The position numbers and the translations under genes were made by a program. From Corynebacterium tuberculostearicum (GTDB lineage: Bacteria; Actinomycetota; Actinomycetes; Mycobacteriales; Mycobacteriaceae), in the NCBI RefSeq assembly GCF_030503735.1, contig NZ_CP073096.1:1-64000 (forward strand): a DNA stretch of 64,000 nt, given 5' to 3'. Positions 26,110 to 35,833 of this stretch are shown piece by piece. How positions within the stretch are numbered: position 1 is the stretch's first letter; each line of letters begins with the position of its first letter. Under the pieces are notes generated by a model. The model was not told the DNA's origin. It made no database searches and worked only from the letters and a program-made list of their open reading frames with translations.

Positions 26110-27324
26110 ATGACCGATATTATTAATGAGCTCTCCCACGCCAGCGCCGAGGTGCAACAGCTGCGCCGTGCTCGCCACGATGCGCAGGAAAATGCGCAGC
26201 TGAGTTTTAGCGCTTTGCTCGAGCCTGCAGAACCAGGCGAGTTCTCCTATACGGAGCGCTATGCCGTAGCGGCCTTTACCGCCGCGATTTATCAGACCGG
26301 CGAGGCTGCGGACTTCTATTTCGATCTACTCAGCGATGAAGCCGATGCGGACCTCGTCGCTGCCGTGCGTACCGCTAGCCAGCGCGGCGTGTCCACCGGC
26401 CCGTATTACCAGGGCAACTTCCTTATCTTTGGCGATACCGCTGCAGAGAGCGTATTGGGTGAGCGCTTGGCCGCCGCCCTCGATTGGGCCCACCTTTTGG
26501 CCTTCCACCCGAAGGATGCCTCGCCGGAGGCGATTGGGCACCTGGATTCCGCCGGATGGTCCGCTACGGATATCGTCAGCCTGTCTCAGCTGGTGGCCTT
26601 TCTGGCCTTCCAGCTTCGCGTGGTCCACGGCCTGCGCGTACTGTCTGGCGAGGACTCTGCGGCCCGCCCCGCAGCCGAGCGCGCCGCTGGTGTAGCCGAC
26701 CCAGGCTGGGAGGCTACCGCGAATACTCTGCAGCCCGATACCGTGTTGCCAGACCACTTTGTCAACCACTCCCTGGGGTGGAAGCCCTGGGTGGAGGCAC
26801 TGGCGAGTAAAGACTTCACCGCCGCGCATACCGATGCCCTCATCAAACCAGAACGCATCGACTCCGAGTACTTCCGCCTACTCGCCCGCGATCCTGCGGC
26901 CTTGAAGGCGCGTACGTTGACTGACCTGGACATTTTCTATAACACCGAAGGCGGTCTTTCCCGCGCTGACCGCGAACTCGCCGCCACCGTGGCTTCGCGC
27001 TACAACGGTTGCGAGTACTGTGCTTCTGTACACCAGGCACGGTGCGTCCAGGAAGGCGGCGATCGTGAGATCGTAGACCGCCTCTTGGACGAAGGCATCG
27101 AAGCGGACCTCGGATCCGAAAAGTGGGACCTTATCCGCCGCGCGGCCGTAGCGCTGACCGAAACCCCCTTTGCCTTCGACGCACAACTATGCGCGGATTT
27201 GCGCACGGCCGGATTCGATGACCAGTCCATCCTGGACCTCATTTACGCCTCGTCCTTCTTCAACTGGGCCAATCGCTTGATGCTTACTCTGGGCCAGCCG
27301 GATGTGCCCAAGCGGTTCCGTTAG
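26110..27324 (+). CDS. Fused double CMD/AhpD-like protein (putative alkylhydroperoxidase)
   Basis: 404 aa with two carboxymuconolactone-decarboxylase-type helical domains. The N-terminal half (about 1-190; FSYTERYAVAAFTAAIYQTGEAADFY ... LSQLVAFLAFQLRVVHGLRVL) has lost the active-site Cys pair. The C-terminal half (about 220-404) keeps the AhpD-type centre RYNGCEYCASVHQAR with its CxxC and His. From memory these correspond to the Avi_7170 and Avi_7169 families (TIGR04029, TIGR04030), usually separate neighbours; here they are one polypeptide. It lies 30 bp after the ABC ATPase and is surely in the same operon. Peroxide reduction or a thiol-redox step on the imported compound is inferred. Confidence 0.8.
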   Translation: MTDIINELSHASAEVQQLRRARHDAQENAQLSFSALLEPAEPGEFSYTERYAVAAFTAAIYQTGEAADFYFDLLSDEADADLVAAVRTASQRGVSTGPYYQGNFLIFGDTAAESVLGERLAAALDWAHLLAFHPKDASPEAIGHLDSAGWSATDIVSLSQLVAFLAFQLRVVHGLRVLSGEDSAARPAAERAAGVADPGWEATANTLQPDTVLPDHFVNHSLGWKPWVEALASKDFTAAHTDALIKPERIDSEYFRLLARDPAALKARTLTDLDIFYNTEGGLSRADRELAATVASRYNGCEYCASVHQARCVQEGGDREIVDRLLDEGIEADLGSEKWDLIRRAAVALTETPFAFDAQLCADLRTAGFDDQSILDLIYASSFFNWANRLMLTLGQPDVPKRFR

Positions 27325-27379
27325 CCGTTGATAGCCGGGCAGCGGTAACGAGGAGGAAGGTTCCCTATGATGGGGTGGC

Positions 27380-28096
27380 ATGACTGATTCTTCGAATGTT
27401 ACCGCACAAGCTAGCCCGGATACCGAAGCTCCGCAGAAGGTCGCCGTTGTCACCGGCGCCACCGGCGGCATGGGCCGGGAAATTATTGCCGATTTGGCAC
27501 GCGATCACCACGTCTACGCTTTGGGCCGAAGCGCGGCGGATCTGCCCGAATCGCCCTCCATTACGCCGGTAGCCATTGACTTGGTAGCCGGACTTGATGA
27601 AGGCATGGCGCTGCCGGAATTGGATCGGGTGGACGTACTAGTGCACGCAGCTGCGCGGGCCACCAAGTATTCCGTGGAAGAAGCCACCCCAGAAAACTGG
27701 CGCGCGCACATGGATCTCAATGTGCACACTCCTGCTGAGGTGACCCGCGCCCTGCTTCCACAGCTGCGCAAGGCCGAAGGCACCGTAGTATTTATCAATT
27801 CTGGTGCCGGCCGTCATAGCTATGGCGATAACGTAGTTTATGCGGCCACGAAGCACGCGCTCTATGCATTGGCAGACGGATTACGTATCTCTGAGCCGGG
27901 CATTCGCGTCTCTTCCGTAGCGCCAGGGCCTACCGATACTCCGATGCTGCAGGGGCTGCAGGACTACGATCCCTCACAAGTTATTGCACCAGCCGAGGTG
28001 GCCCGTGCCATTCGTACCGTGGTGGACGCAGGGCCCACTACGCAGCTGACGGAAATCCAGGTCAGGCCGCGAATTGAACTTAATCTGCGCAAATAG
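27380..28096 (+). CDS. Short-chain dehydrogenase/reductase
   Basis: 238 aa SDR: VAVVTGATGGMGREI nucleotide loop, VHAAAR in place of NNAG, catalytic Ser in FINSGAG, and YAATKHALYALADGL with Tyr-Lys. A TATGAT box 8 nt before the ATG suggests a leaderless transcript separate from the upstream ABC/AhpD operon. Substrate not deducible. Confidence 0.88.
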   Translation: MTDSSNVTAQASPDTEAPQKVAVVTGATGGMGREIIADLARDHHVYALGRSAADLPESPSITPVAIDLVAGLDEGMALPELDRVDVLVHAAARATKYSVEEATPENWRAHMDLNVHTPAEVTRALLPQLRKAEGTVVFINSGAGRHSYGDNVVYAATKHALYALADGLRISEPGIRVSSVAPGPTDTPMLQGLQDYDPSQVIAPAEVARAIRTVVDAGPTTQLTEIQVRPRIELNLRK

Positions 28097-28170
28097 CAGT
28101 GCCAGTTTAAGTAACGCACATCACACATTAATGGGGTTGAGGCTCAGTTTGTCCACTACACTCGAGGGCT

Positions 28171-28944
28171 GTGACTTCCCAAAGCCCTAAACGGCCCGCC
28201 TATCTCCTTATCTCCGATTCCCTGCGCGAAAAGATTGCCCGCCATGAACTAGCGCCCGGTCAGCGTTTGCCTACTGAACGCGAATTGGTCCAAGAATTTC
28301 ATGTCGCGCGCATGACCGTGCGCCATGCCTTAGACATCTTGGAAGTAGAAGGCCTCATTGATCGCCGCCGCGGGCGCAGCGGCGGCACCTACGTTCGCAC
28401 GGTTGCCCCTACGCTGAGCCTAACCAGCAAAGAGGGGATCATCGCCCAGCTGCGCGAACAAGGACACGACACCGTCGTTCAAGTGGTATCGGTAAACAAG
28501 GAGCCTGTGGCCAAAGGTGCGGCCGCGGTGCTGGCGGTAGACGATTCCACCTTGACATGGGAAATCAAGCGATTATATTTTGTTGATGACGCACCCGTGG
28601 CTCTTTCGCGCTATACCATTCCAGCCGCTATGGTTCCCGATCTCGACCAGCGTGACCTGCACGAATCCATTATGGAAGTACTGGCTGGCTATAACTTGAA
28701 GCCCGCTTTCACACGCGAAAATCTTAGCGCCGCCACCGCTCGCATGGAGGAACAGAAACTACTGCAGGTGAGCCGTTCGCACCCACTGCTTCGGTTCGTG
28801 CGGCTGCTAAAAGATGAGACAGGGAGGGCCATTGCCTATATAGAGGCGTCATTGCGCTCGGATATCGTCAACGTAGAAGTGATAATGGGGGATGAACCCG
28901 CGCCGGAGCCGAGCACGAGCCGCGGCGCGGGAGAAAATACTTAA
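28171..28944 (+). CDS. GntR-family regulator (HutC/UTRA type)
   Basis: 257 aa. N-terminal winged HTH (YLLISDSLREKIARHELAPGQRLPTERELVQEFHVARMTVRHALDILEVEGLIDRRRGRSGGTYV) and a UTRA effector domain (about 95-245). GTG start with a TACACT box 8 nt upstream, so probably leaderless. The stop overlaps the stop of the convergent pepN by 4 bp. The targets are unknown; sugar or amino-acid derivatives are common effectors in this subgroup. Confidence 0.88.
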   Translation: MTSQSPKRPAYLLISDSLREKIARHELAPGQRLPTERELVQEFHVARMTVRHALDILEVEGLIDRRRGRSGGTYVRTVAPTLSLTSKEGIIAQLREQGHDTVVQVVSVNKEPVAKGAAAVLAVDDSTLTWEIKRLYFVDDAPVALSRYTIPAAMVPDLDQRDLHESIMEVLAGYNLKPAFTRENLSAATARMEEQKLLQVSRSHPLLRFVRLLKDETGRAIAYIEASLRSDIVNVEVIMGDEPAPEPSTSRGAGENT

Positions 28945-31457
28945 CCAGCGTCTACTTGGCGGTTGCGCAGCGCGCGGGCCACCCGGTCGCGCTGCTCGGT
29001 TACCGTGCGGCGCAGCCCTCCGGGCAGGTCCTTATCCAAGAAGGAATCAGCACGGTCCAGGCCTTTCTGGGTGATATCCCAAGAAGGGAAGAGGCCCGTC
29101 ACGGTGGTCAGCGCCACCTCAGACGATTGGGAAGCCCACACCTTTTCCGCAATATCGAAGAACTCAGCGGTGGGAAGGAACTTATCGGCATGCGGATAGA
29201 GCAAACCTTCTAGTTTGGAGGTCAGCTCGCGGTTGGTGAGGTTACCCGCCGCGATGTCCTCCCATACTGTGCGCTTGTTCTCCGCGGTTGCTACCGCGGC
29301 ACGGGCGCGCAGGGAAGAGTAATAGCCGGTAGCGGAATTATCGCGCTCAAGTTGCGCATTCGCGGCGGCTGGGACGTCGTCTACCGCGCCATCGGCGGCG
29401 AGTGCTGCCAGTGCGGACCAGCGCAGCCCCGCATCCTCAGAAGATTCCAGTACGCCGCGCAGGTAGTCGCGCGCGCTATCGTGCAGACGAATCTTCGCCA
29501 GCGCCTGGGTGCAGATGATGGAGCGTTGGGCATCGGTGCTGCGGGCGCCGTCGAGGAGGGCGTCGGCAAGTAGGGTGCTTTGGGCGGTCCACTGTGGATC
29601 GGCGTAGTTCTTCAGCGCGCTAGAGGCCTGCAGGACAATGCGCTCGAGGACTGCAAGCTCGGTTTCGGCCTGCATGCCGCGGGCTACCAGCTGGATGAAA
29701 TCGCGGGCGCGCATATTTCCGGCGCGGGTCATTTCCCACGCGGTGGACCAGCACAGGGTGCGGGCCATGGGATCTGCAAACTTATCGATGTTATCCAGCA
29801 GGAACTGCAGGGAACCCGGATCCAGCTCGATAAGGCAGTAAGTCAGGTCATCGTCATTGGGCAGCAAGAAATCGATATCGGCTAATGGGCGGCCAATGAG
29901 CTCAGGAATCTCGGTGGAGGTGCCATCGATATCCATCTCGATGCGTTCGGTGCGCACCACCTGGCCTTCCTGCAGGTTGTAAAGGCCCACCGCTACGCGG
30001 TGGGTGCGCAAAGTATCGCCGCTTTGGGTGAGGTAGGCATGAGTGATGTTGCCGGATTCATCCGCGTTGAGCGCTACGCTGAGCGTATTGATGCCGGAGG
30101 TCTTCAGCCACTGCTGCGCCCAGAAGGAAAGGTCGCGGCCGGAGGCTTCTTCGAGGTGGCCCAGCAGATCATCAAAGGTGGCATTGCCCCACGCATGGGC
30201 GGCAAAGTGGCGGCGCACTCCGGCGAGGAAGTTTTCGCGGCCGACATAGGCCTGCAGCTGTTTGAGCACGGAAGCCCCCTTGGCATAGGTGATGCCGTCG
30301 AAGTTCTGCTCCACGGTCTCGATATCGCTGGCATCGGTGGAAATCGGGTGGGTGGTTGGCAGCTGATCCTGCTGATACGCCCAGGACTTCTCCACATTGG
30401 CAAAGGTAACCCACGCAGTATCGTATTCGGTTTCTTCCGCCTGGGAGATGGCGGCGGACCAAGTGGCGAAGGACTCGTTGAGCCACAAATCATCCCACCA
30501 CTGCATCGTGACGAGGTCACCGAACCACATATGCGCCAGTTCGTGCAGGATGGTGTCTGCGCGGCGCTCGTACTTATAGTGCGTGGCCTGGGAAGCAAAG
30601 ACGTACTCATCGCGGATGGTGACGCAGCCGGCATTTTCCATCGCGCCGGCATTGAACTCCGGCACGAAAATCTGGTCGTATTTGCCAAAGGGGTAGGGGA
30701 AACCAAAATTGCGGTGGTAGAAATCAAAGCCCTGCTTAGTCTCAGTAAATAGGCGCTCGGCATCCAGCGCGTGGGCGAGCGAAGAGCGGCAGTAAATGCC
30801 AAGTGGCACCTCGAGCTGCTGGGCCGGCTTGCCCTCTGGGTGCGCGGTCAGCTCACCGCGCCAGGTATCGGTGACCTCGTGGTATGGGCCGGCGCACAGG
30901 GCCACCAGGTAGGTAGATAGTGGATAGTCAATAGCCGTGCTGGCTACGTCGCCTTCCCAGCTCATCGGGCCATTGCTGATAATGGACCAGTCTTGCCGCG
31001 CCTTGAAGTGCAGCGCGTAGGTGGCCTTCATATCGGGCTGATCAAAGCAGGCGAATACGCGCTTGGCGTCGGCGGTTTCAAATTGCGTATAGAGGTAGAC
31101 CTTGTCATCGGCGGGGTCGACAAAGCGGTGCAGGCCTTCGCCGGTGCGGGAATACGGGATCTTCGCGGTGACTTCTAGCGTGTAGTCGGCCACTTGGAGG
31201 CCGGAGAGCGGAATGCCGTAGGTGGGGTTATAAGAATTCGTGGGCAGCGGGTTTCCGTTGAGGCGCACCTCGTGCACTTCTTCGGCGCGCAGATCTATGA
31301 AGGTGGAGCCGATCTCTCGCGAGGTAAAGCTCACCTTCGTGGTGGACAGGAAGTGGGTATCTGAATACTTGAGGTCTAAAGTGACATCATAGTGGTGCAC
31401 CTCGATCATTCGGGAGCGCTGATCTGCTTCCTCGCGAGTCAGGTTTATAGAGGTCAT
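28941..31457 (-). CDS. pepN: Aminopeptidase N
   Basis: 838 aa zinc metallopeptidase (M1) removing N-terminal residues from peptides. FNAGAMENAG exopeptidase motif, zinc site HELAHMWFGDLVT with the downstream Glu in WLNESFATW, and a C-terminal ERAP1-like helical domain. The start at 31457 (MTSINLTREEADQRSRM) has AAGGAGA upstream. Length and motifs match actinobacterial PepN fully. Confidence 0.95.
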   Translation of the reverse strand: MTSINLTREEADQRSRMIEVHHYDVTLDLKYSDTHFLSTTKVSFTSREIGSTFIDLRAEEVHEVRLNGNPLPTNSYNPTYGIPLSGLQVADYTLEVTAKIPYSRTGEGLHRFVDPADDKVYLYTQFETADAKRVFACFDQPDMKATYALHFKARQDWSIISNGPMSWEGDVASTAIDYPLSTYLVALCAGPYHEVTDTWRGELTAHPEGKPAQQLEVPLGIYCRSSLAHALDAERLFTETKQGFDFYHRNFGFPYPFGKYDQIFVPEFNAGAMENAGCVTIRDEYVFASQATHYKYERRADTILHELAHMWFGDLVTMQWWDDLWLNESFATWSAAISQAEETEYDTAWVTFANVEKSWAYQQDQLPTTHPISTDASDIETVEQNFDGITYAKGASVLKQLQAYVGRENFLAGVRRHFAAHAWGNATFDDLLGHLEEASGRDLSFWAQQWLKTSGINTLSVALNADESGNITHAYLTQSGDTLRTHRVAVGLYNLQEGQVVRTERIEMDIDGTSTEIPELIGRPLADIDFLLPNDDDLTYCLIELDPGSLQFLLDNIDKFADPMARTLCWSTAWEMTRAGNMRARDFIQLVARGMQAETELAVLERIVLQASSALKNYADPQWTAQSTLLADALLDGARSTDAQRSIICTQALAKIRLHDSARDYLRGVLESSEDAGLRWSALAALAADGAVDDVPAAANAQLERDNSATGYYSSLRARAAVATAENKRTVWEDIAAGNLTNRELTSKLEGLLYPHADKFLPTAEFFDIAEKVWASQSSEVALTTVTGLFPSWDITQKGLDRADSFLDKDLPGGLRRTVTEQRDRVARALRNRQVDAG

Positions 31458-31554
31458 GGCCTATATTCTCCTTCTAAGCCGAAAATAGTTCTGCATCCAC
31501 AGTAGTCCCGTGCCTAGGCTGGTGGGGCAAACTTTTTCAATCCAAGGAGTATTG

Positions 31555-32178
31555 ATGGCTGATGCAGTAAAGTTCTGGTTCGATGTCTCCTGCCCCTTCG
31601 CTTGGGCTACCTCTCGCTGGATTAAAGAGGTAGAAAAGGTCCGCGATATTGAGGTCGAGTTCGAGCCGATGTCTTTGTCCGTGCTCAATGACGGCCGCGA
31701 TCTTGACCCCACCTACATGGACATGATGAAGGCCAACTGGGGCCCAGCCCGCGTGTTTGCCAAGGTCAAGGCCGAGCGTCCAGAGAAGGTAGACGAGCTC
31801 TACACTGCGATGGGCACCTTGGTCCACGCCAAGGGCAATGGCGGGCGCACCGGCTTTGGCGGTTACGACGACATCATCGCGCAGGCCTTAGCCGAGGTGG
31901 ATCTATCTGCCGAGTTTGCTGAGGTAGCCAATACTGAAGACTATGACGAAAAGCTGCGCGAATACCACCACAACGGTATCTCTTCCGTGGGCGACGAGGT
32001 AGGAACCCCAGTTATCAAGCTGGGCGAGACCGCTTTTTTCGGCCCAGTCATTACCCGCATTCCTACCGGGGAAGAAGCAGGCGAGCTTTTTGACGCCTCC
32101 CTCCGCCTAGCCCGCTACCCATACTTCTTCGAGCTCAAGCGCTCCCGCACCGAGATGCCGCAGGTGGAAGAGGGCTAA
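31555..32178 (+). CDS. DsbA-family protein, mycothiol-dependent nitroreductase-like (single Cys)
   Basis: 207 aa thioredoxin-fold protein close to M. tuberculosis Rv2466c (mycothiol-dependent reductase): WFDVSCPFAWATSRWIKEVEKVRDIEV, LYTAMG, DEVGTPVIKLGETAFFGPVITRIPTGEEAG with the cis-Pro loop, and YPYFFELKRSRTE. Start at 31555 after CCAAGGAG. Unlike Rv2466c, which has a CPWC centre, here it is C13-P-F-A16: the resolving cysteine is missing, so it can only work through a mycothiol mixed disulfide (monothiol). Divergent from pepN. Confidence 0.85.
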   Translation: MADAVKFWFDVSCPFAWATSRWIKEVEKVRDIEVEFEPMSLSVLNDGRDLDPTYMDMMKANWGPARVFAKVKAERPEKVDELYTAMGTLVHAKGNGGRTGFGGYDDIIAQALAEVDLSAEFAEVANTEDYDEKLREYHHNGISSVGDEVGTPVIKLGETAFFGPVITRIPTGEEAGELFDASLRLARYPYFFELKRSRTEMPQVEEG

Positions 32179-32579
32179 GCGCTCTTTTCGCGCCGGCGCA
32201 GCTGAATTGCGGCCCCCATGCACAGTGCGATGGTCAGTGGGGTCAAGATGAATGCCGGCAGACCTGCGATATTGATAGAGGGAAGTTCCGTGCCGGCCTG
32301 AAAGTTGTCCCACGCGACGAGCACCCAGGAGGCCCACGAGGCTCCAGCGAGAAGCGCGATAATGCCGGCCGCTATTGCGCCTCCATTGGCCCGCGGATTA
32401 CCGCGCGCCTTCTGCGCAGTCCACCATGCGCCCAAGCCCACGTGGGCCAACGTCGCTAGGATGCTGGTGATAAGCGGCAAAAGGAAGCCTCCGCCGCCGG
32501 AAATCTGGATAACTAACAGGATGATGCAGGCAAGTAGGCCGCCGCCGTAACACACGAGGACTGGTCTGGTTATAGGAAT
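32175..32579 (-). CDS. Small integral membrane protein
   Basis: 134 aa (from an ATT at 32579) or 126 aa (from the GTG at 32555). Four hydrophobic segments: LLACIILLVIQI, LITSILATLAHVGLGAWW, GAIAAGIIALLAGASWASWVLVAW and FILTPLTIALCMGAAI, with a basic C-terminus RRREKSA. The GTG has no ribosome site, whereas GGGAGG lies 6 nt before the ATT codon, which may be a rare ATT start as in infC. Its stop overlaps the convergent DsbA-like stop by 4 bp. Function unknown. Confidence 0.6.
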   Translation of the reverse strand: MPITRPVLVCYGGGLLACIILLVIQISGGGGFLLPLITSILATLAHVGLGAWWTAQKARGNPRANGGAIAAGIIALLAGASWASWVLVAWDNFQAGTELPSINIAGLPAFILTPLTIALCMGAAIQLRRREKSA

Positions 32580-32695
32580 AGCTTTCCTCCCTTATTGTGT
32601 CGCCATGTGCTCACGAGCTTATCAGGAATATGTAATGCGAAACAGGGTGGGCACTTAGCCTCCTCAACGCGCGCTGGGCCGGTAGGATGTGGGCC

Positions 32696-33169
32696 ATGCG
32701 CGTATATCTAGGAGCAGACCACGCAGGTTTCGAAACCAAGAACCTGATTGCTGAACACCTGACCAAGCAGGGCCACGAGGTTATTGATTGTGGCGCCCAC
32801 ACCTACGATGCCGAGGATGATTACCCGGCATATTGCATTGAGGCTGCACAACGCACCGTCAATGATCCAGGTTCCCTGGGCATCGTGCTCGGCGGTTCTG
32901 GCAACGGCGAGCAGATTGCTGCCAATAAGGTCAAGGGTGCTCGTTGTGCCCTGGCTTGGTCCGCAGAGACCGCCCGTTTGGCCCGTGAACACAATAACGC
33001 CCAGCTCATCGGCATTGGTGGCCGCATGCACACCGAGGAGCAAGCGCTGGAAATAGTCGATGCCTTCCTAGAGCAGGAATGGTCCCGCGCCGAGCGCCAC
33101 CAGCGCCGCATCGATATTTTGGCGGAATACGAGCGCACCGGCATCGCCCCAGAGCTTCCAGAGGCCTAA
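32696..33169 (+). CDS. rpiB: Ribose-5-phosphate isomerase B
   Basis: 157 aa. Interconverts ribose-5-P and ribulose-5-P in the pentose phosphate pathway. MRVYLGADHAGFETKN, DCGAHTYDAEDDYP, GIVLGGSGNGEQIAANKVKGARCALAW and ARLAREHNNAQLIGIGGRM are the LacAB/RpiB landmarks. The active-site Cys region and phosphate-binding GSGNGE are intact. A TAGGAT box 7 nt before the ATG at 32696 supports a leaderless start there rather than at 32687. Confidence 0.93.
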   Translation: MRVYLGADHAGFETKNLIAEHLTKQGHEVIDCGAHTYDAEDDYPAYCIEAAQRTVNDPGSLGIVLGGSGNGEQIAANKVKGARCALAWSAETARLAREHNNAQLIGIGGRMHTEEQALEIVDAFLEQEWSRAERHQRRIDILAEYERTGIAPELPEA

Positions 33170-33178
33170 GCCCGGCAT

Positions 33179-33220
33179 AATAAACGCCGCGGACCCTACA
33201 GGGATCCGCGGCGTTTATTT
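33179..33220 (+). terminator. Terminator after rpiB
   Basis: AATAAACGCCGCGGA-type stem with its complement TCCGCGGCGTTTATT and a short CCCTACAGGG cap; T-rich end on both strands, so it can also stop the convergent aldo/keto reductase transcript. Confidence 0.85.
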
Positions 33221-33264
33221 GTGCACTTCGGCTAGTTCGGCCGACACGGCCGTGGCACTAAGCC

Positions 33265-34116
<852 letters not shown>

Positions 34117-34749
34117 CTACTGCAGCGGGCCGAGCGTGATGAATTTATTCCACGTCTCCCATTCATCCTGCAGGCGGGCGCGCTCATGGGGTGGGGTAGC
34201 GGTGCCGTCGATAAGCGAGGCATCAATCATTCGCACGCCATTATCAAAGAACAGTGCGGCATGCCCCGAGGCACCATGGCGCAGCACTGGCACCAGGTTC
34301 AATCCATCGAAGGACAGGCGAGCATTGGGACGTACATCGAGCCCAGCAATAGCGGCGAGCGTAGGAGCCAAGTCAATAGGGGAGACGAGCTCATTATTCT
34401 CCCCGCTTTCTGCCACGCCCGGCCACAGCACCGACATCGGTGCATTTCCGCCCAGTAAAGAGCAGACGGCAATAACGCCTTTAACCTGGTCGAGCTCCTC
34501 TACGCTGGGCTGCTCTAGCAAGCGAAAGACATCCGCGCCGGCCGGCTGCGTATCCTCGCGCACCTCATAGCCCACGCCGGCAAAGACCTCGCTGATGCGC
34601 GTAGTGGCCCGGCGCTGCGGGTACTGGCCGGTGAGCGTACCGCGGCGCGAATCCGCATACTTTTCCGAAGGCGCCCACGCATTCTTAAAGCGCACGCCGC
34701 GCAGTGCGGACTCGGGGGCATGGTCAAAGGTCGCAAGAGTGATATCCAT
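34117..34749 (-). CDS. Miniature sulfatase-like protein, catalytically degenerate
   Basis: 210 aa that read like pieces of the alkaline-phosphatase/sulfatase fold: YADSRRGTLTGQYPQR corresponds to the sulfatase CxPSRxxLLTG segment, and SPIDLAPTLAAIAGLDVRPNARLSFDGLNLVPVLR is the usual late sulfatase motif. But the Cys/Ser that becomes formylglycine is Tyr, the following Pro is Asp, and the N-terminal metal Asp pair and about half of a normal sulfatase are missing. Start at 34749 (MDITLATFD) is set by a TAGAAT box 7 nt upstream; 34755 is the alternative. The frame is open, so it may be a real but non-enzymatic protein. Downstream of it is the aldo/keto reductase. Confidence 0.6.
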   Translation of the reverse strand: MDITLATFDHAPESALRGVRFKNAWAPSEKYADSRRGTLTGQYPQRRATTRISEVFAGVGYEVREDTQPAGADVFRLLEQPSVEELDQVKGVIAVCSLLGGNAPMSVLWPGVAESGENNELVSPIDLAPTLAAIAGLDVRPNARLSFDGLNLVPVLRHGASGHAALFFDNGVRMIDASLIDGTATPPHERARLQDEWETWNKFITLGPLQ

Positions 34750-34865
34750 GGACATAATTCTAGGCTTGCCGACGCCCCCTTCGGCGGCCTTCTCTTATTT
34801 ACTTCCGCCCCGGGCCGTTTGTTGAGCTAAATTGGTGAAAGGAGGTGTCTGGTAGGGCTGGACTC

Positions 34866-35558
34866 CTAATCGAGGTCCAGGCCCTCGATACCGTGAATCG
34901 TTACGGTATCCGATAGCGGCGCGCGGCCCGGAGCCGTGTTGAAGACTGGGCTAGATTCATCGGCAGTACCAAAGGTGATGGCGGTGACTAGCTTGTAGTC
35001 CTCGTCCACGCCGAGGAATTCACGTGCGGTTGGCGCAATCAAGGAGATCATGCCCTGTGGGATGCCGTGATATCCGTGTGCTTCCAAGGAAAGCAGGAAG
35101 TTTTGGGTGTAGGTTCCCTGGTCAAAGGCGGCGCGGATGCGGTCGCCCATCGGCGGGATAAAAAGAAGCGCCGCATGGGGTGCGCCAAAGAAGCGCAGGT
35201 TTTCGCGGACGAACTCCATGCGGCCTTCTTTATCCTCGCGCTTAATACCAAGCAGCCCGTACATTTTGGCGGCCAGCTCCTGGGATCGCTGGGGATGGAC
35301 ACCCTCACCATAATCGGTGGTGAAATCCGGGCTGAGTCCGTTGGTATCGAATTCCTCAATAAGGGCGACGCTTAGTTCTTTGAGTCTTTCCCCGCCTACG
35401 AGGTGAACATTCCACGGCTGGGTATTGGAGTTAGACGGGGCGGACTGGGCGTCTTCCAGAACCTGCTTGATGTCTTCTACCGGCATGGGCTCCGGTAAGA
35501 AGGCGCGGGGAGAATGGCGATTGCGGATGAATTCGGAATACTTAATGGTTGAAGTCAT
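34866..35558 (-). CDS. Nitroreductase-family FMN oxidoreductase
   Basis: 230 aa. NRHSPRAFLPEPMPVEDIKQVLEDAQSAPSNSNTQPWNVHLVGG is the standard FMN-binding N-terminus, with FDQGTYTQNFLLSLEAHGYHGIPQGMI in the middle and a late TFGTAD. Enzymes of this group reduce nitro groups, quinones or flavins with NAD(P)H. A TAGGGT box 7 nt before the ATG at 35558 fixes the start (MTSTIKYSEF); the reading frame extends to 35678 but without a site. Confidence 0.9.
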   Translation of the reverse strand: MTSTIKYSEFIRNRHSPRAFLPEPMPVEDIKQVLEDAQSAPSNSNTQPWNVHLVGGERLKELSVALIEEFDTNGLSPDFTTDYGEGVHPQRSQELAAKMYGLLGIKREDKEGRMEFVRENLRFFGAPHAALLFIPPMGDRIRAAFDQGTYTQNFLLSLEAHGYHGIPQGMISLIAPTAREFLGVDEDYKLVTAITFGTADESSPVFNTAPGRAPLSDTVTIHGIEGLDLD

Positions 35559-35660
35559 GTGTGCCACCCTACACATCGCCGCATAATTCTGCCTTAAAAC
35601 AAGTGTGGCCAGCTGGGAATGGGGGCTCAAGACGGAATGGGCGGGTCCGGGGTAGGTAGA

Positions 35661-35695
35661 AAACGAAAAATCGCCCACCTGAAAGATGAGCGAAA
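35661..35695 (-). terminator. Original tRNA-Gly terminator, displaced by the IS
   Basis: On the - strand TCGCTCATC and GGTGGGCGA pair (two G-U pairs) around TTTCA and are followed by TTTTTCG. It lay directly after tRNA-Gly before the IS copy 2 inserted. Confidence 0.65.
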
Positions 35696-35711
35696 GTGGA
35701 GGGAATGACGG
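35696..35711. repeat. Target-site duplication, IS481 copy 2, left
   Basis: 16-bp GTGGAGGGAATGACGG, repeated exactly at 37145-37160. It is the 3' end of tRNA-Gly on the opposite strand, cut at the same tRNA positions as in copy 1. Confidence 0.9.
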
Positions 35712-35833
35712 TGTCTGAGTTCATGACATATTTGACAGTCTGTGCCTGAGGGAACCGTCGTGATGCTTGACAGATCAGCCGCGACATATTTGACGCTTAG
35801 GGCTACCTTACCGTGTCGGGTGATGCTTGACTG

